Part shown: positions 10,203 through 23,300 of the stretch, one piece after another
Numbering within the stretch: the stretch's first letter is position 1
How the letters are laid out: each line of letters begins with the position of its first letter
Source: Psettodes erumei
Taxonomy: Eukaryota; Chordata; Actinopteri; Pleuronectiformes; Psettodidae
Length of the DNA: 64,000 nt
Direction of reading: 5' to 3'
Assembly: GCA_016785225.1 (NCBI GenBank)
Contig: JAFBJZ010000958.1
Location: 905,001 to 969,000 of the forward strand
Notes under the pieces: generated by a model
The model's input: only the letters and a program-made list of their open reading frames with translations
Database searches by the model: none
What the model was told of the DNA's origin: nothing
Program-made: the position numbers and the translations under genes

Positions 10203-13200
10203 ATGGAGCTGGACGACGTAGTCCTGTATCAGGACGACTCGGGCAACTCGACCATGATGTCCGAGCGGGTCTCGAGTTTGGCCAGCTCCATATACCGCGA
10301 GTTCGAGCGGCTGATCGAGAAATACGACGAGGACGTGGTGAAGGAGCTGATGCCGCTGGTCGTCGCCGTGCTGGAGAACTTGGACTCGGTGTTCGCTGTC
10401 AACCAGGAGCACGAAGTGGAGCTGGAGCTGCTGAAGGAGGACAACGAGCAGCTGGTCACCCAGTACGAACGGGAGAAGGCGCTGAGGAAACACGCAGAAG
10501 AGGTGGGTTTCGCTACACAGCCGCCAAACTCGTTATACGTACAACCCGGATTATAGATTTAAAACTACGTACTTTGGGTATGACAACATTTAATCCCGAC
10601 CTCCGTGCGAAAAATCTGGCGACTCACTTTCGCCGTGCTCGCCAACTTCACATCGAACGTTATCAGTCACGGATTAGTACTTTGTTATGGCATATATACA
10701 CACTTTTTTCGGCGCACGTACAGACCCCCAACAAAGCTTTTTTTTTTTTTTTTTACGAAGAATTACACTTTATAAACTGGTTGTTGTTGCCATCCGGCAT
10801 TTCGGCGGAAGAACATCGAGGGAGCGACACACAACTCGTGTCCGTAAATTAGAATTTTGTGAAAAGAACCGCGGCTTGATGAATTAGCATAGTCACTTTA
10901 AAAGGTAGCCTGCAGAAACGGCTTGTTCACGGGCTTGCTTGGAAACACCGCGGCGGGGGGCGGATTTGCAGTCCGAGCCTCAGACGGATGCAAACCCGCA
11001 CCGGCGATCACACCCAGCGTCACGTCTAATGACAGCCTGGCTTCAGCGGAGGCGTGAGCCCTGTCATTTGATTCAGCCCCGGTGACACGCTTCATCACTT
11101 CATCCCCACAGTACCAGGCTATTTTTGGACAGTAACGCGTTTTCTGTAGCTGTGGCTCTGCGCAACAACAGGGCTGGGATGAAACTTAATTTGTGTGTTA
11201 AGTGTGTTATTGGGTCAACACAGTCCTAGTTGTGTTGCTGCGCTGTTTGACATAGATACTGTGTAAGAGGGGCTTTCATTTGACAGAGTGCTGTGATAAA
11301 TTGGGCTGATTGTATAAATGAAAGGGAAAGAACATTTCTAAAATAGGAAGCTATAAATAAATAGTACAGACATAAGTTGACACCCCCCAAATCCTTAGAA
11401 ACTAAAGCCATCATTTAATTTTTTCGGATAAATTAAATGGAAACAACGTTGGCAAAATACAACAAAGTTTAATGTTGAAACACATACTGTAACTAACTGA
11501 ACTGAAATGACAAAGACAATGTCTTTTAACACAGGTTTCCAACAGCTTTTGTGTTAAACCTGGAGTTGCCAGGGTGTGAAATAATTCAGACCATCCACAG
11601 GAGCGAATTGAACGAACACGCAAATGGAAAGCGACAGCAAAGCGCTCGTACGCTTTTATTTTGAAAGTACTGCGTTGGATGACTGCTGCTGCAATCAGCT
11701 AATAATGTCTCTTTGCTCAGCCACAGTTCCAGAACTCATTTGGCTCCAGTTGTTGGGAAGGTTAATGTCCGAAATAGGTCAAAAGGGAAACTGCTGCGGT
11801 TGTTTTTATATCCCGCTCACGCAGTAAGACTTCCAGTTTGTTTTTTGCCGCTCATTTCGGGCTTCATCACTTTTTTTTCACTTTCATCTACTTTTTTGGC
11901 CATATGTCCCACAGAGGTTAATGTGGATATGAAACACACACACATTTGCCAGTGAATGTGAATTGTGTTTTTGTGCGCTTAAAGCTTGAACGCACAGCAC
12001 TCCTTCTTGCAGCCCCTCGCTCGGTTGGTGAGCACCTCTGAACCGCCGCAGGGGTCTGCACCTAATCCACTTTATTATTTTTCCAGACTCCATGCTTTTA
12101 ATCCCAGCGAAATTAGGGCTGGCCAACTGCGCTTCGACGGGAAACGGGATTAAAATATTATCGAGCATATCTTTTTATAGCTCCATAAATGAAATTACCT
12201 GGTGAGGATATGTTGTTTGTGCCGCGTCTACGTTTTTGATTTTTCGCTGTTGACGTTCAACTCGACAGTTAAATGCTGAGTGACGAGTGCGACCGGTCAC
12301 GGAGCAGTGTGTTCATAACATGTTGTCATGTCATGACTTGTGCACACGCCACTTTTCGTTTGTGCGTTACAGCCGCTGGCTGCTCTGTGTTAAATGCCTC
12401 AGTCGGCTCCCTTTCACAAGGGCGTGATGATGGCGAGGTGATGTCACCGGTCGTGTCCTTCGACTCCCCCCCCACCTCCAGGAGAGGTGAGCATGTCCAC
12501 GGTCTTCAGACTGAGACCTGAGACTGGGACACAGGACAGGGTGAGACATTGCAAGTTCAACGCCTGAGCTCTGGGACCGATGCCAAAACAATAGTTTGCT
12601 CACACCTCCATTTCTTAATTTAGATCGGGAAACGTTTGATCAGAGAAGAAGGAAACGTCCTTGTCAGGGACAAAAAATGAGCATGGTTAAGTTTAATTTA
12701 ATGTAATGGTTTTAATTTAGTTATATACTCGTAATTAAACTAATATAAAATACAGGAAGTAACCAACAATCAAAAGTAAACACATACGTCTGAGGATCTA
12801 AGATGATTAAAAGAAAGAAAAAATAACTTTGTGAAAGTCTTGAATAAAAAGTGAGTGAGTTGTTGGTTCAAGGAAAAGCTGCGGTTCAGAGAAACGATCA
12901 GATGTGAAACGTTGGGTTTCTTGCTTGTTCCCTGGCAAACGTAGAATTTGGCCTACAGTAACCATCAAACGAACAAGGTTGAAGCAACAGCCACAGCTTC
13001 TGTCATGTTTGGGGAAATCCAAACAGAGCTTTTCCTCAAAATAAGGGGAAGACGATCGGTAATAAACGGTGTTTTGCTTGCAGGCAAAAAGCGGTCACAT
13101 GTTGATTGAAAGTTGTGGCCAGTACAGTAATATCTTTTTTTTTTTTTCTTGGATTCAACTCTTTGCCTCTTCACCTGGCCACGTTGTCTCTTCTGCAGAC

Positions 13201-14257
13201 AGACAGGTCTGGTTTTACCTCAGCCGCTCGGGAGGCTGTGACAAAGTCGACGCCAGCTGCGTTTCACGTGGTGAAACTCTCGCAACAGTGAAGGAAATTT
13301 GCGACCCCAGTCGAGACTCTTTAAATCGAGAAACGAAAACCAGAGCGACCGCCCGCGCAAAGGCGGGAAATGAGCGGCCCGCCACCGACTCTGTTATTGA
13401 GCAGCTCATTTGGGCTGCGAGTCGCTGTCGGAGCAGAGAGGCAGCTCAGCGCTGCCCCCCGGCCCGGAGGGATACGTCCTCGTCGCAGTCGGTCCGAGCC
13501 GAGGAGAGGAAAAGGCAAGGCAGGAAATTCTTGGGGAAAAACAGCATTTCCCTCAAGCTCCTTTGTCCAGTCGGGGTCGTCCCGCGAGAGACCACAGGAG
13601 ACCACCACCACCCCACGCAGCGGTGTATGGATCACACACATCAGCATCTTGGGAAAGATGGAGCCTCGGCTAATGGCGTTTGTTTTGTTTTTTTCTGCAG
13701 CATGGTATCTTCACTAACTGCTAACGTTAGCATGACGACCAGTTAGACACAGTGAGACGGAAATGTGGTGAAGATTGCGCGTGCTTAGCATCAGCATGTT
13801 AGCACTGATGTTAACAGGGGGTGGGCCCCATGATATCACACTTATCATATCATCACAATGTATTGTCATGCAAAGTTTTGCAATACTGTGCTGTCTTGAC
13901 CCCCCCCCCCCCCACCACCACCACCACCACAAATGTCAACGTCAAGTTCACAGCACCGCTGCTAGCGTCGGCCGCCGTGCTCAGCGGTGGCTGCAGGCGG
14001 CGTGATGGTACGCAGGACTCATCACCAGCCAATCACTGGAGCGCAGCAGGCACAACAGGCCAATATGCCCTCATCGGAACGGCTGTGTCTTCCCCGACGT
14101 CCTCCCCTCCTCCTCGTCTGCCGGGCTCGTGGCCTCGCTCACCCTCGGTTTCCCCAAACGTCCCAGGAGCAGCCAAAAAAGACGAAAAAAAAGGAGTCCA
14201 TTTCTCTCTCTGTCGATTGAGTGCCAGCACAGTGGAGCACTGTCGCAGCCACATGTG

Positions 14258-14301
<44 letters not shown>

Positions 14302-14482
14302 CCGCTGGTGGACAAAGGCGGCCTTGTGTGTGCGTTGCGTGTGTGTGTGGGGGGGCGGGCAAGTTTAAAACGTTGGAACGGTCGTTCTCTGGAGCGCTGT
14401 CATATGCACAAGCCTCCTCCCTGGGTCATATGATGAGCAGCAGGGCGAGAAGGGAAGATGTTGGGAGTTGATGCTGCTGGTG

Positions 14483-14513
<31 letters not shown>

Positions 14514-16321
14514 GGGGGGGGGTCATCTTTTGCGGCCTTAAGCTGTGGATCTTCTGTGGTTAAATGCTTCAACTCCAAGTAGGAGTCATTTTTTTCCTCC
14601 AAATAAATGTGCTGTCAGCATTTTCAGACAATGAGAAACCAACCCATGTGTTCTGTGTTACAGTTTACAGATGAGGTTGCCGCCCACCCGTCCGTGGTCT
14701 GGCCCGATGCTATGTTAATGCTCTTAGTAGATTTACTACCAGTACCTCAGTTCTTAAGATGCTCCCCGGGCTTTCTGGACCACACGCCGGCCTCCCTCAC
14801 CCCCACCCCTGTGGCGGTGTATTTGGCGCTCGAGGTGACTCATGTTTTGCAGCGAGGCTAAAACCACGCGCTTCATTTCAGCGGTTATTTGGGTGCCACC
14901 TGATGAAAATAACACCGGAAGATGATAAATGGGCGAAGGGCTCAGAGGGAGAGGAAGAGAGAAACGGCTCGACAAAGAGGGAATTGTGTTTTTAAAACAG
15001 CCTTGGCTTTTAGCGAGGGCTCGGCCGGGGCCTCAGCTCAGGTCCCTGTGTGACTTGAAGAGGCCGCCGGTAACAGGGGCGCTCAGGTGATCCTCATCTC
15101 CTCGCAGATGACGCCCGCGCCCTGCCCGGGGGCCCGACTGCGCGGCGAGCGCCCCGCGTGACAGCGCCGCGCGCCCGTTATCGGACACCTGACTCAGCTC
15201 ATCGGCCGACGTCGAGAGAGCGCGACGGCCGCGCGTAATTCCTCTTCTTGCAGTTCCCTGACCAAAGCCCGCCACTCCAGTTCGTCAACAAGTCAGCTGA
15301 TGAACGTGTCATACGCAGGAGGTGGGGCCCGTAGCCCGAAGTCATCTCTTGGGACGAGGGCATATCCATCATCACCTAACATACTCTCTTCATTGGGTCC
15401 ACTGGACCCAGTACTAAAGTACTAAACCTCTGCCTTTATAAAGACAATCGTGTTGGATCTTGATTGACAGTGTCAGAGAGGTATTTACTGAACTGCATGT
15501 TATAATTGTGATGTTGTACTTTACTAATAATACATGAGAGGGACAGAATATTAGGAACTACAACATCACCCTGAGCTCAGTCATAAACTCAAAGTAGAAT
15601 TCTGGATAATCTGGAGACTCGGCGTGTTCCGCCGCAACCGTCAGTTCAGCTCTTATTTTCTTCACGTTTTTTTTTTTTTTAAATTCAGCATTTTGAGCCA
15701 GCTCCAGGAATGTCTTTACTGTCGCCCCTTTCACTTGGTTTGCCAGTTTTCTCCACTTAATCTCGTTATTCGACCCACTTTCCAGTCAGAGCTCATTAAA
15801 GCTTCATCCAGACTAATCGAATCAGAATTACAGTGAACGGATTAGATTCGGCCGGCGCGGTGGGTTTGTGGCCGGAGACGGTTTGGGGAAACCTGTCCCC
15901 CCCTGAATCTGATCACTAAGTGACCAGTTGCTGCGATCAGCAGAGGAGCAGCCAATGAACATTACTCTCATCTTATAATGATTTACTGTGTATATTTGTC
16001 CTCGTCCCGTGTGATAGTTCATCTGTGTCTCTGCTATAAAAACAGTTCTTAGCCCCACATCCCCTGAGAGAAGGAGTGAGGTTAGTGACAGTGGCTGCTG
16101 TGAAGATTGAAAAAACAACCCCGACGCTGGTATCAACTGTTACTAACTCACCCTGGAAACCCTGCGAGTGTGTGTGCACACACACACACACTCGCAGGCT
16201 GTAGCTGTGGCCGCTGTGCACCTGTTGTGCAGAGAAGTCAGATGACTTTCACAATGGACAGCAGAAGACAGGTTCCCGCGGCTGTGCCCACACAGCCAGA
16301 TCTTTATCACACGCCCGCACG

Positions 16322-16352
<31 letters not shown>

Positions 16353-17303
16353 ACCAGCCTTTCATGCATCAGGTGTCAACAGCCGTATTGTCTGTCGTCC
16401 TCGTGTCGGTGCTTCACCATTAACCGTGCGTCTCCTCCCTGTGTCCGTCCGCAGAGGTACATCGTCTTCGAGGACTCCCAGGAGGGTGAGAAGAAAGACC
16501 TGCAGTGTCGGCTGGTGATGCTGGAGTCTCACACGCGGCAGCTCGAGCTAAAAACGAAAAACTATGCCGACCAGAGTAAGTCCGTCACGTGCGCAGGTTT
16601 TTACTGTGCCGCCTCTGTTATAGGAAACTCTGAACACACACACACACACACACACGCAGGCCAGATACCCTGTGAGCAGCACCAACAGTTTGCAGGTCTT
16701 GTGACTGTTTGTGAGCCTGATGTGCCAGAGGGCAGAATAAAGGCCAACTCTGCTAAATGAGCTGTAATAGAATAGAGCAAACATGTCCCAAAGTCCAGCG
16801 AGGGTCAGCGAAAGCCGCGAGTAATCTTCATCCTGAAAGCCGAGCTGTTCTCGGTCCCTTTCGTCGCCGTTTCACGATTGCGCAAATGGTTCAGTGCAAA
16901 AACGTAAAAGACCTGACCTTTGTCTTTTTTTTTCTTACTAGTTTTAAATGTAAGGTACAGTAACATCTTCCGTGAGTCTCAGGAGTGAGGCTGTTTTTTC
17001 CAGGGCATTAAAAGAAAACCCTCATGATGCATGCATGACTGCACTGTTGACAGCGTGTGACTGCTTTTTTTTTTTTTCTTCCTCCGCGGGGCCGTAACAC
17101 AATAACGCACGCCTCGCTCGTGCTCGGGGGGAAAAGTTTGGGGCCTCTTCTTATTTCTCTCAACGTGACGCTTCCCCTTTTTTCTTTTTTTTTTTTTTTT
17201 TTTGGTTTTGTTCTGTCTGCGAGTTTCATTGGTCTGTAATTATGTTTGTCGACGGAATTGGCAGCGGCCCGACTCACTTAGCTGTGTTTGATCATGTCAG
17301 TGG

Positions 17304-17341
<38 letters not shown>

Positions 17342-20300
17342 CCAACCCTGTAAACATCAGCATGCTTGGATGGATGCAAACCCACTGTCAGGTGCATTTT
17401 GTGTTTACACTCCTTTCTTTACTTTCTCTTGTTAATGTTGTTTGTCCTTTTCATTTGATGGCTCTCTGTGCAGATTGACTGTGTGTGTGTGTGTGTGTGT
17501 GTGGGGGGGGGGCTAGAACAGAAATGATTGGTGGATTAATCAATAGGCTATCGAAAGAGAAATAATTGGTGATGATCGATTCTTGTTAAAATAAAACCAG
17601 TCACCTTTATAGACAATATCAATCAATCAGCTGATAAACTGTTTTATCAGCTGATTGAAAAATAATCAGCAGATTGATTTAAAATGAAAATAATAGTTGG
17701 TTGATCCCCGATTTGGGATTCCCCATTTCCATGGATTATAATTTCCATTAACATTCAGAATCAGGAGTTTTATTTGTATTCATCGTGACAAATCGTGAGC
17801 ACTGTGAGCTGTGTCAAATATTCTGACACAACAAGCAATCGTCCTGAAATTACAGCAGGGTTTGTCGAGTGACGAATCAGCGCCACCGCACCCAAACAGT
17901 CCCTCGTTTCCCTCAGGTTGCGGTCCAAAATCGAACCCAGATTTATATTTGCGCGCGGATCTTCGGGCTTTTTCGTGCAGCATCGCTTCCTTTTTCCCCC
18001 CCTCTCCCCGCACCTGCACATCCGGTCCGTGTTTTATACTTCTGCTCCGCTCTTTCAGAGATAGGTCTGTGGAGGTCTATTTAAAATTCATTTTTGGAGT
18101 AAACGCGAAAACCACCTGGAAGTGTTTCGTCTAAAGTTGTGCATCATTGAACTGATGATGTGTGATTTCATGGTTCGGAGTGGTGCGACGACCCGGTCCA
18201 GGTTTTGCTTGGCGTTGACTCCGGGGGTTGATGGTTGAGGGTTGATGCACCGTGGCCCTCTTCTGGTCCTGACGTGTAATTACAGCAGCTAACATGAAGC
18301 AGCACGCATGTGCTGGAGAGGAACGCATCATGCCACATTTGTCAATTCATATAGCACAATTTTCATGCAAACTGAGTGTGATCCTTTTGTTTATCGTGTG
18401 AAGTAATTGTTGTTGTTGTTGTTGTTGTTGTTTTTGTCCAGTTAGCAGATTTGAGGAGAGAGAAACAGAGCTGAAAAAGGAGTACAATGCTCTTCATCAG
18501 AGACACACTGAGGTAAGACGGTCCCGGACAGAGACGCAACGTGTCGGTCTGAGTTTGTGATCCTCATGAGTTAGGAGATGATCATTAAAAAGCAGAGGTG
18601 GTGAAAGATATAAACACACCAAAAGATAAGAAAGAAAAGATAAGTCTCCAAGTTCCCACTTTATAATCCTAATCACATGATGATGATGATGATAATGATT
18701 CATTAGTTGCCGCCGACTTAATAAACATCGCAAGAGATTTTAATGAAGATTGTTATTAAATCAAATTTAGTTCAGTGCTGCATTTGTAAATCCAACACAA
18801 AATGAATACAAGCTGCAGGACATCACATACTCCTGAGAGCGGCTGATACTGGTGCATCTCAAGAAACGAAGACATGGTGAAAAAGTTCATGTTTATTCTG
18901 CATTCATTACATGTAAAGTGAACAATTTCAAAGAAGATTAGCAAATCAGAAATACTGCATTCAAATCATTTCCTAAGATCATGAACCAATGGCAGATGTT
19001 GAACCTTTTCACCATGTTGTCATTTTTTTGAGAATCGGAGATTAAAGGTGGAGTCGTGCTGCGCTGCTCTCTGACTGACGGAAACATGGCGGAGCAGGCC
19101 AACAAGTGGGCCAAGTGCATACGATTAAAGCATCAAGTGCCCATCATGCATCACTAAGAGTCCACACAAACCTCCAACGTTGAATAGACACGCTGCTGAT
19201 ACAGCTGCAGCATTCGGCGTCAATCTCACTGTCGCAGCCATGCACGGACACTGACACTTAACGTGCAAGTAGCTATAGCAATGGCGGCGATAGATAGAGT
19301 GTCAAACGCACTTTGTGATGTAACGTGACTGTGACGTGCTGCTGCTGCTGGTTCCCCGTCCCGCGCAGATGATCCACAGCTACATGGAGCACCTGGAGCG
19401 GAGTAAACACCAGCATGCAGCCGCGGCGGCAGAGCCCTCGGACAGCGCCGCGTCAGCCAAAGCACGGTGAGCCCGCCGCACCGCGTTCGTTCACGCTCGG
19501 TTCGCGGTGGCGAATGAGTCAAGAGAACTTTCGTCCGCTTTGAACATCGTATCCGTATACCGTACTGGTATCAAGACTCGATGAACACTGTTTTATACAG
19601 TGTTTTATGTAGCTGTATGTTTCCAGGTTGGCAGCCTTACAGGGGATCAGTTTTATTGCCACACAAATCTCCTCCTCACAGGCAAGAGAAAGAAACAGGG
19701 CGGAACCATGAATGAAAGCAGGGAAAGGACATGAAGTTACATGCAAAAACAGGCATCTGCTCATGTAGTAAGGTAGAGTTCGTGGAGAGTGTAGACTTTG
19801 CTCCAGACCTGCAGGAAGAAGTGATCTGATGAAGGATGCCGTGGATGCCGCGGAAACCAGGGCGGTAGTTGGGCTCAGTAATCCGCTTGGATGGGATGAT
19901 GAGATTTGTGCTTCATTGCTCATTTGCAGAGCAGATTACGAGGGACTACCATGCGACAGAGGGCCAGGAGGTCAGCAGACACCCCCCCCAGTTAATTGAT
20001 TGATTTTTTTCAGTATTTTGATGAGTTTATGTCACCGTTTAACCTTCACCGGTTTACTCCTGCTTGCCGTTGGCTTCCGGTCTGTTAAAGCTGATCATCG
20101 GCAGGCTCTGTGTTGGTCTCGTCCGTTAAATCGTGCTCCACTTCGCCTCAAAGTCTTCCACATACCTGGTTGCAAACTCCCTGCAAACTTCATTTTTGTC
20201 TCTCTGCGTTGCGCCACCATCTTGTCTAAATGGCAGTTTGTTTTTGGTTTATGATCCAAACACTGAACCTGCAAAACCATTTCCTTCGCTCTCAGCCGCG

Positions 20301-23300
20301 CTTTGCGTTCACAGCTAATTCGACGATATCGAGATTCAGCATGTTGGCGTGCTGACGTTAGCACTTGGCGCAGGTACGCGCTCGGCAACGGTTAACAAAG
20401 TTGTTGTGTGTTAACAAAACGTTCCACTTGCATCCACTGTCAGTCGCTGGGCTAAAACTGTTCAAAGTTGAAAAAGTCCCAGCGCTGAGAAAAATGTTTC
20501 GCATGTTAATGCACCTTGTGTGCGTTCAGTCAGCCACCATGCTTCCCCAACCCCTCAATCCTCTCTCTCTCTTTCTCTCTCTCTCTCTCCCTCTCTCCCT
20601 CGCTCTCTCTCTCTCACACAAGCACACACACACACACTTGATTGATCAGCCCCCACTGTTGTGCAGCCAATGGGCTGCAGCCTGAGAGGAGGCATATGGA
20701 ACCAGCTGCCTCAGCATCAGAGGGGGGGGGCAGGGGAGGGGCGGCGGGCGCTGTCACAGCGAGCGAGGGAGAGCGTCAGAGCGTTCCGGACTGCGCAGCA
20801 GGCGGAGGACAGGGAGAGAGGAGGAGGCAGGAGAGAACGGAACCGAAAGAGGAGCCGCCGGGATTACTGCCGCCGGCCTGCGCTCGCTCGCTCGCTCGCT
20901 CCCTGCCTCGCAACTGAGCTGCGGTGCAAAGTGCTGCCCCCCCTCCCCCCCCTGCTAGAAGGACATCCGACTCATCCGTACATGTTGTGTTTGGGGTCCG
21001 ACCAGAAGCAGCGGATTGAATTCAGTGCTTCAGTGACCCCCCTCTGCACCCCACCCGCCCGCTCCACTGTCATCGCCGGCGCCCTGCCCCTCCTCCTGGT
21101 CCGCGGCGAGGCACTGGGCCACGATCTGGGGGGGCCATGAGCCCCGGGTGCATGCTGCTGTTTGTTTTTGGCTTCGTAGGGGGAGCGGTGGTCATCAACT
21201 CCGCCGTGCTGGTCTCTCTGTCAGTGCTGCTGCTGGTTCACTACTCGGTCTCCACCGGTGGCTTACCTGCCCTGCCCTCCCTCCCCTCCTTACCCAGACC
21301 CAGCAGGTACTGCGTGTGTGTGTGTGTGTGTACAGGGGCGTGAAGAACCGCGTACCGCCAGTTGTCACGCTCTTGCGTTTCGTAGCCATGCGGGCGCAGC
21401 GCTGCTGCCATGTGGGTGTGATGTAGTCAGACTGTGTGAGACTGCACTAAAAGTAGGTCGAGAGAGAGAGAGAGAGAGGGATATTATCAGCAGAGTCATT
21501 TCTAGACCACAACATGTGTCATGTTCTCATCCCACTGCAGTTTATTGCCGTTTCTGCTCGTTGTCATCGTTTGGTCGTTTTAAGGTGATACGCATGTGAT
21601 TGTCCCTCGCCGCTCGATTCCAAAAACAAAAGGCAGCATTGGTCACCGTCAGTGGCCCGCATGTGACCTCTTCCTCTCAATATGGTGGCGTGTGCATTGT
21701 TTTTTTTTTTTTTTAGGCTGCCGCTTTTCATCGCTGCCTGTCGGCGGCTGCTTTCACTGTGGCAGCCATTGTTCTGCCCGCACTGTACAGTTTAGTTTAG
21801 TTTTTTTTTTTCCAGCGGAGCGAGTCGAGCTGCTGGTGCGCATCTGCTCTGGCGCAGCAGAGGGCACAGCACCCCCCCCCCCCCCACAGCACGTTCCCGT
21901 CGTGTTACTCCTGTTCTCGCCTCAGCGGATGATGTTTCATTCCCGCCTGGGCGTCCCTGCCCCCGCGTGATCCCCCAGCTCGCACCATCCGTCTCCGTCA
22001 CCGAGGCCGACGCCGGCCGGTTTGTTGTTATTGCCTGAGCTAAAAATCGGGAGGTAATGGAGTCGACGAGGTCGCCACATCCCCCCCCCCGCCGCCACAG
22101 CGGTGCCAGGCCGTCCCGGGGGGGAGTCTCCTCCACCGCACCTCTCTCCGCGAAGTCTCGACTCAGTCTTGTCATGCGCTTTTGTTCCGCTTTAATTAAC
22201 CGACTGTGTTACGCTGACCCGCTTCAGCTGCACCAGAGACTGGCGTATCGCCACCTGCCCCTTTAATTTCAGTGAGAGCAAATTTAATGTTATCTAAGTG
22301 ACATCAGGATTAGCGATGTAGGTAACAAAGAGAGCGCCGTCGTCCCACCCTGGAGCCGTTCGTGCCACGTGTCGCTCTCTCTGTAGGAACCTCTTCACAA
22401 CAACACAGAGAGGCTGGTCCGAAGCCTCCAGACTTCTGAGACAGCGTCCAGCGTGCTTTATAGAGAGCGCTGCACCTGCACTGCTTATTGCACGCTGTAA
22501 ATCATGCGTTCTCACACCGCGCTGTTGTCGGGACTACCTCCCTCGCTGGAGCTCCCCTTTGCTACCAAAAGAATTCTCTTTAAAGTCAGACAGAGAGCGG
22601 AGAATGACAGGAAGTATGGTGTCCAGTCAGATGCGATCGCCACAGGATCTGCTACAAATGGTTTCCAAAGTGATGGCACAAATTTCATCTCCCCACTTTT
22701 CGTCTACCAAAAACAAAGTTTGGGATTTGGCTCAGACATTCATGTCCCCCTCGGGATTAGCTGACTCTTCATCTACCTATACCTATGAAAACTCATGTAA
22801 TCCCCGTCAGCCTCAGCTTTCCTTTCTGTTAGGTGCTGATTGAGCGTACTGTAGCTTCGCAGAGCTGTCGGTCTTGTCGGGATACTCGCGTGTTGGTCAA
22901 CCGATCTGTCAAATGATGAGGATATGGACGCTGTAGGCTAATGCCCTCACTTCCTGTGTAAGGTTGCGTCGTACCGGCTGCGTGCACATGGGCGATTTTG
23001 TTCTGTGTTGGTTATGTAACAGTCACCTGACCAGTGGGCCGGGCGCGCCCCTTCCTTTCTTTCTAAGTCACCCTTTGTCTTTTTTGCGTCACCCTCCTCC
23101 CTCCGCTTGTTTCCAGGAAGGAGCGCCCCATCTCCATGGGCATATTCCAGCTTCCTGCGACCGACGGAGTGACCCCCGAGCTCCAGAGGGAACCCGTGGA
23201 CACCCCGTCCGAACCATGGCGATTCAACAACCTCAGCCACCCGCGCTCCAACACCAGCCTCAAGGTACGACTCGCACCAGCTTCCCTTCATCTCAGCAGC

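Larger units (their letters stand above)
10503..16454 (+). other. spag9 intron 1: no coding exon recognised, CpG-rich patches and microsatellites
   Basis: This 5.95-kb intron has GC-rich blocks near 13370-13620 and 15010-15280 that keep several frames open by composition alone. It also holds two (TG)n tracts, a C14-(ACC)n tract, a G14 run, and a TG/CA inverted repeat at 16161-16198. Short GTTAGC-type repeat debris lies near 13720-13820. No conserved protein segment was found. Confidence 0.6.
16576..18441 (+). other. spag9 intron 2: microsatellites and a 15-bp palindrome
   Basis: No coding exon was recognised. It holds CA/TG tracts at about 16634-16654, 17305-17339 and 17479-17502, T-runs near 17065 and 17190, the AT-rich inverted repeat at 17624-17657, and a (TTG)8 tract next to the exon 3 acceptor. 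Confidence 0.6.

Noticed and set aside
13069..13746. 225-codon plus-strand ORF in spag9 intron 1, with overlapping ORFs in other frames and on the minus strand
   Set aside because: Several frames are open at once in GC-rich sequence. There is no recognised domain and the frame begins through a T-run, so it looks compositional.
13821..14471. 216-codon ORF
   Set aside because: It runs through C, ACC, TG and G tracts and has low-complexity translation.
15033..15275. Arg/Ala-rich minus-strand ORF of 80 codons
   Set aside because: CpG-rich composition only; no splice context or family resemblance.
20661..20981. N-terminal part of the long frame upstream of ATG 20982
   Set aside because: Arg/Glu-rich reading of GC-rich 5'UTR. 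Only the portion from 20982 is kept, as an upstream ORF.
21792..22175. 127-codon minus-strand ORF
   Set aside because: GC-rich shadow with no family match, inside an intron.
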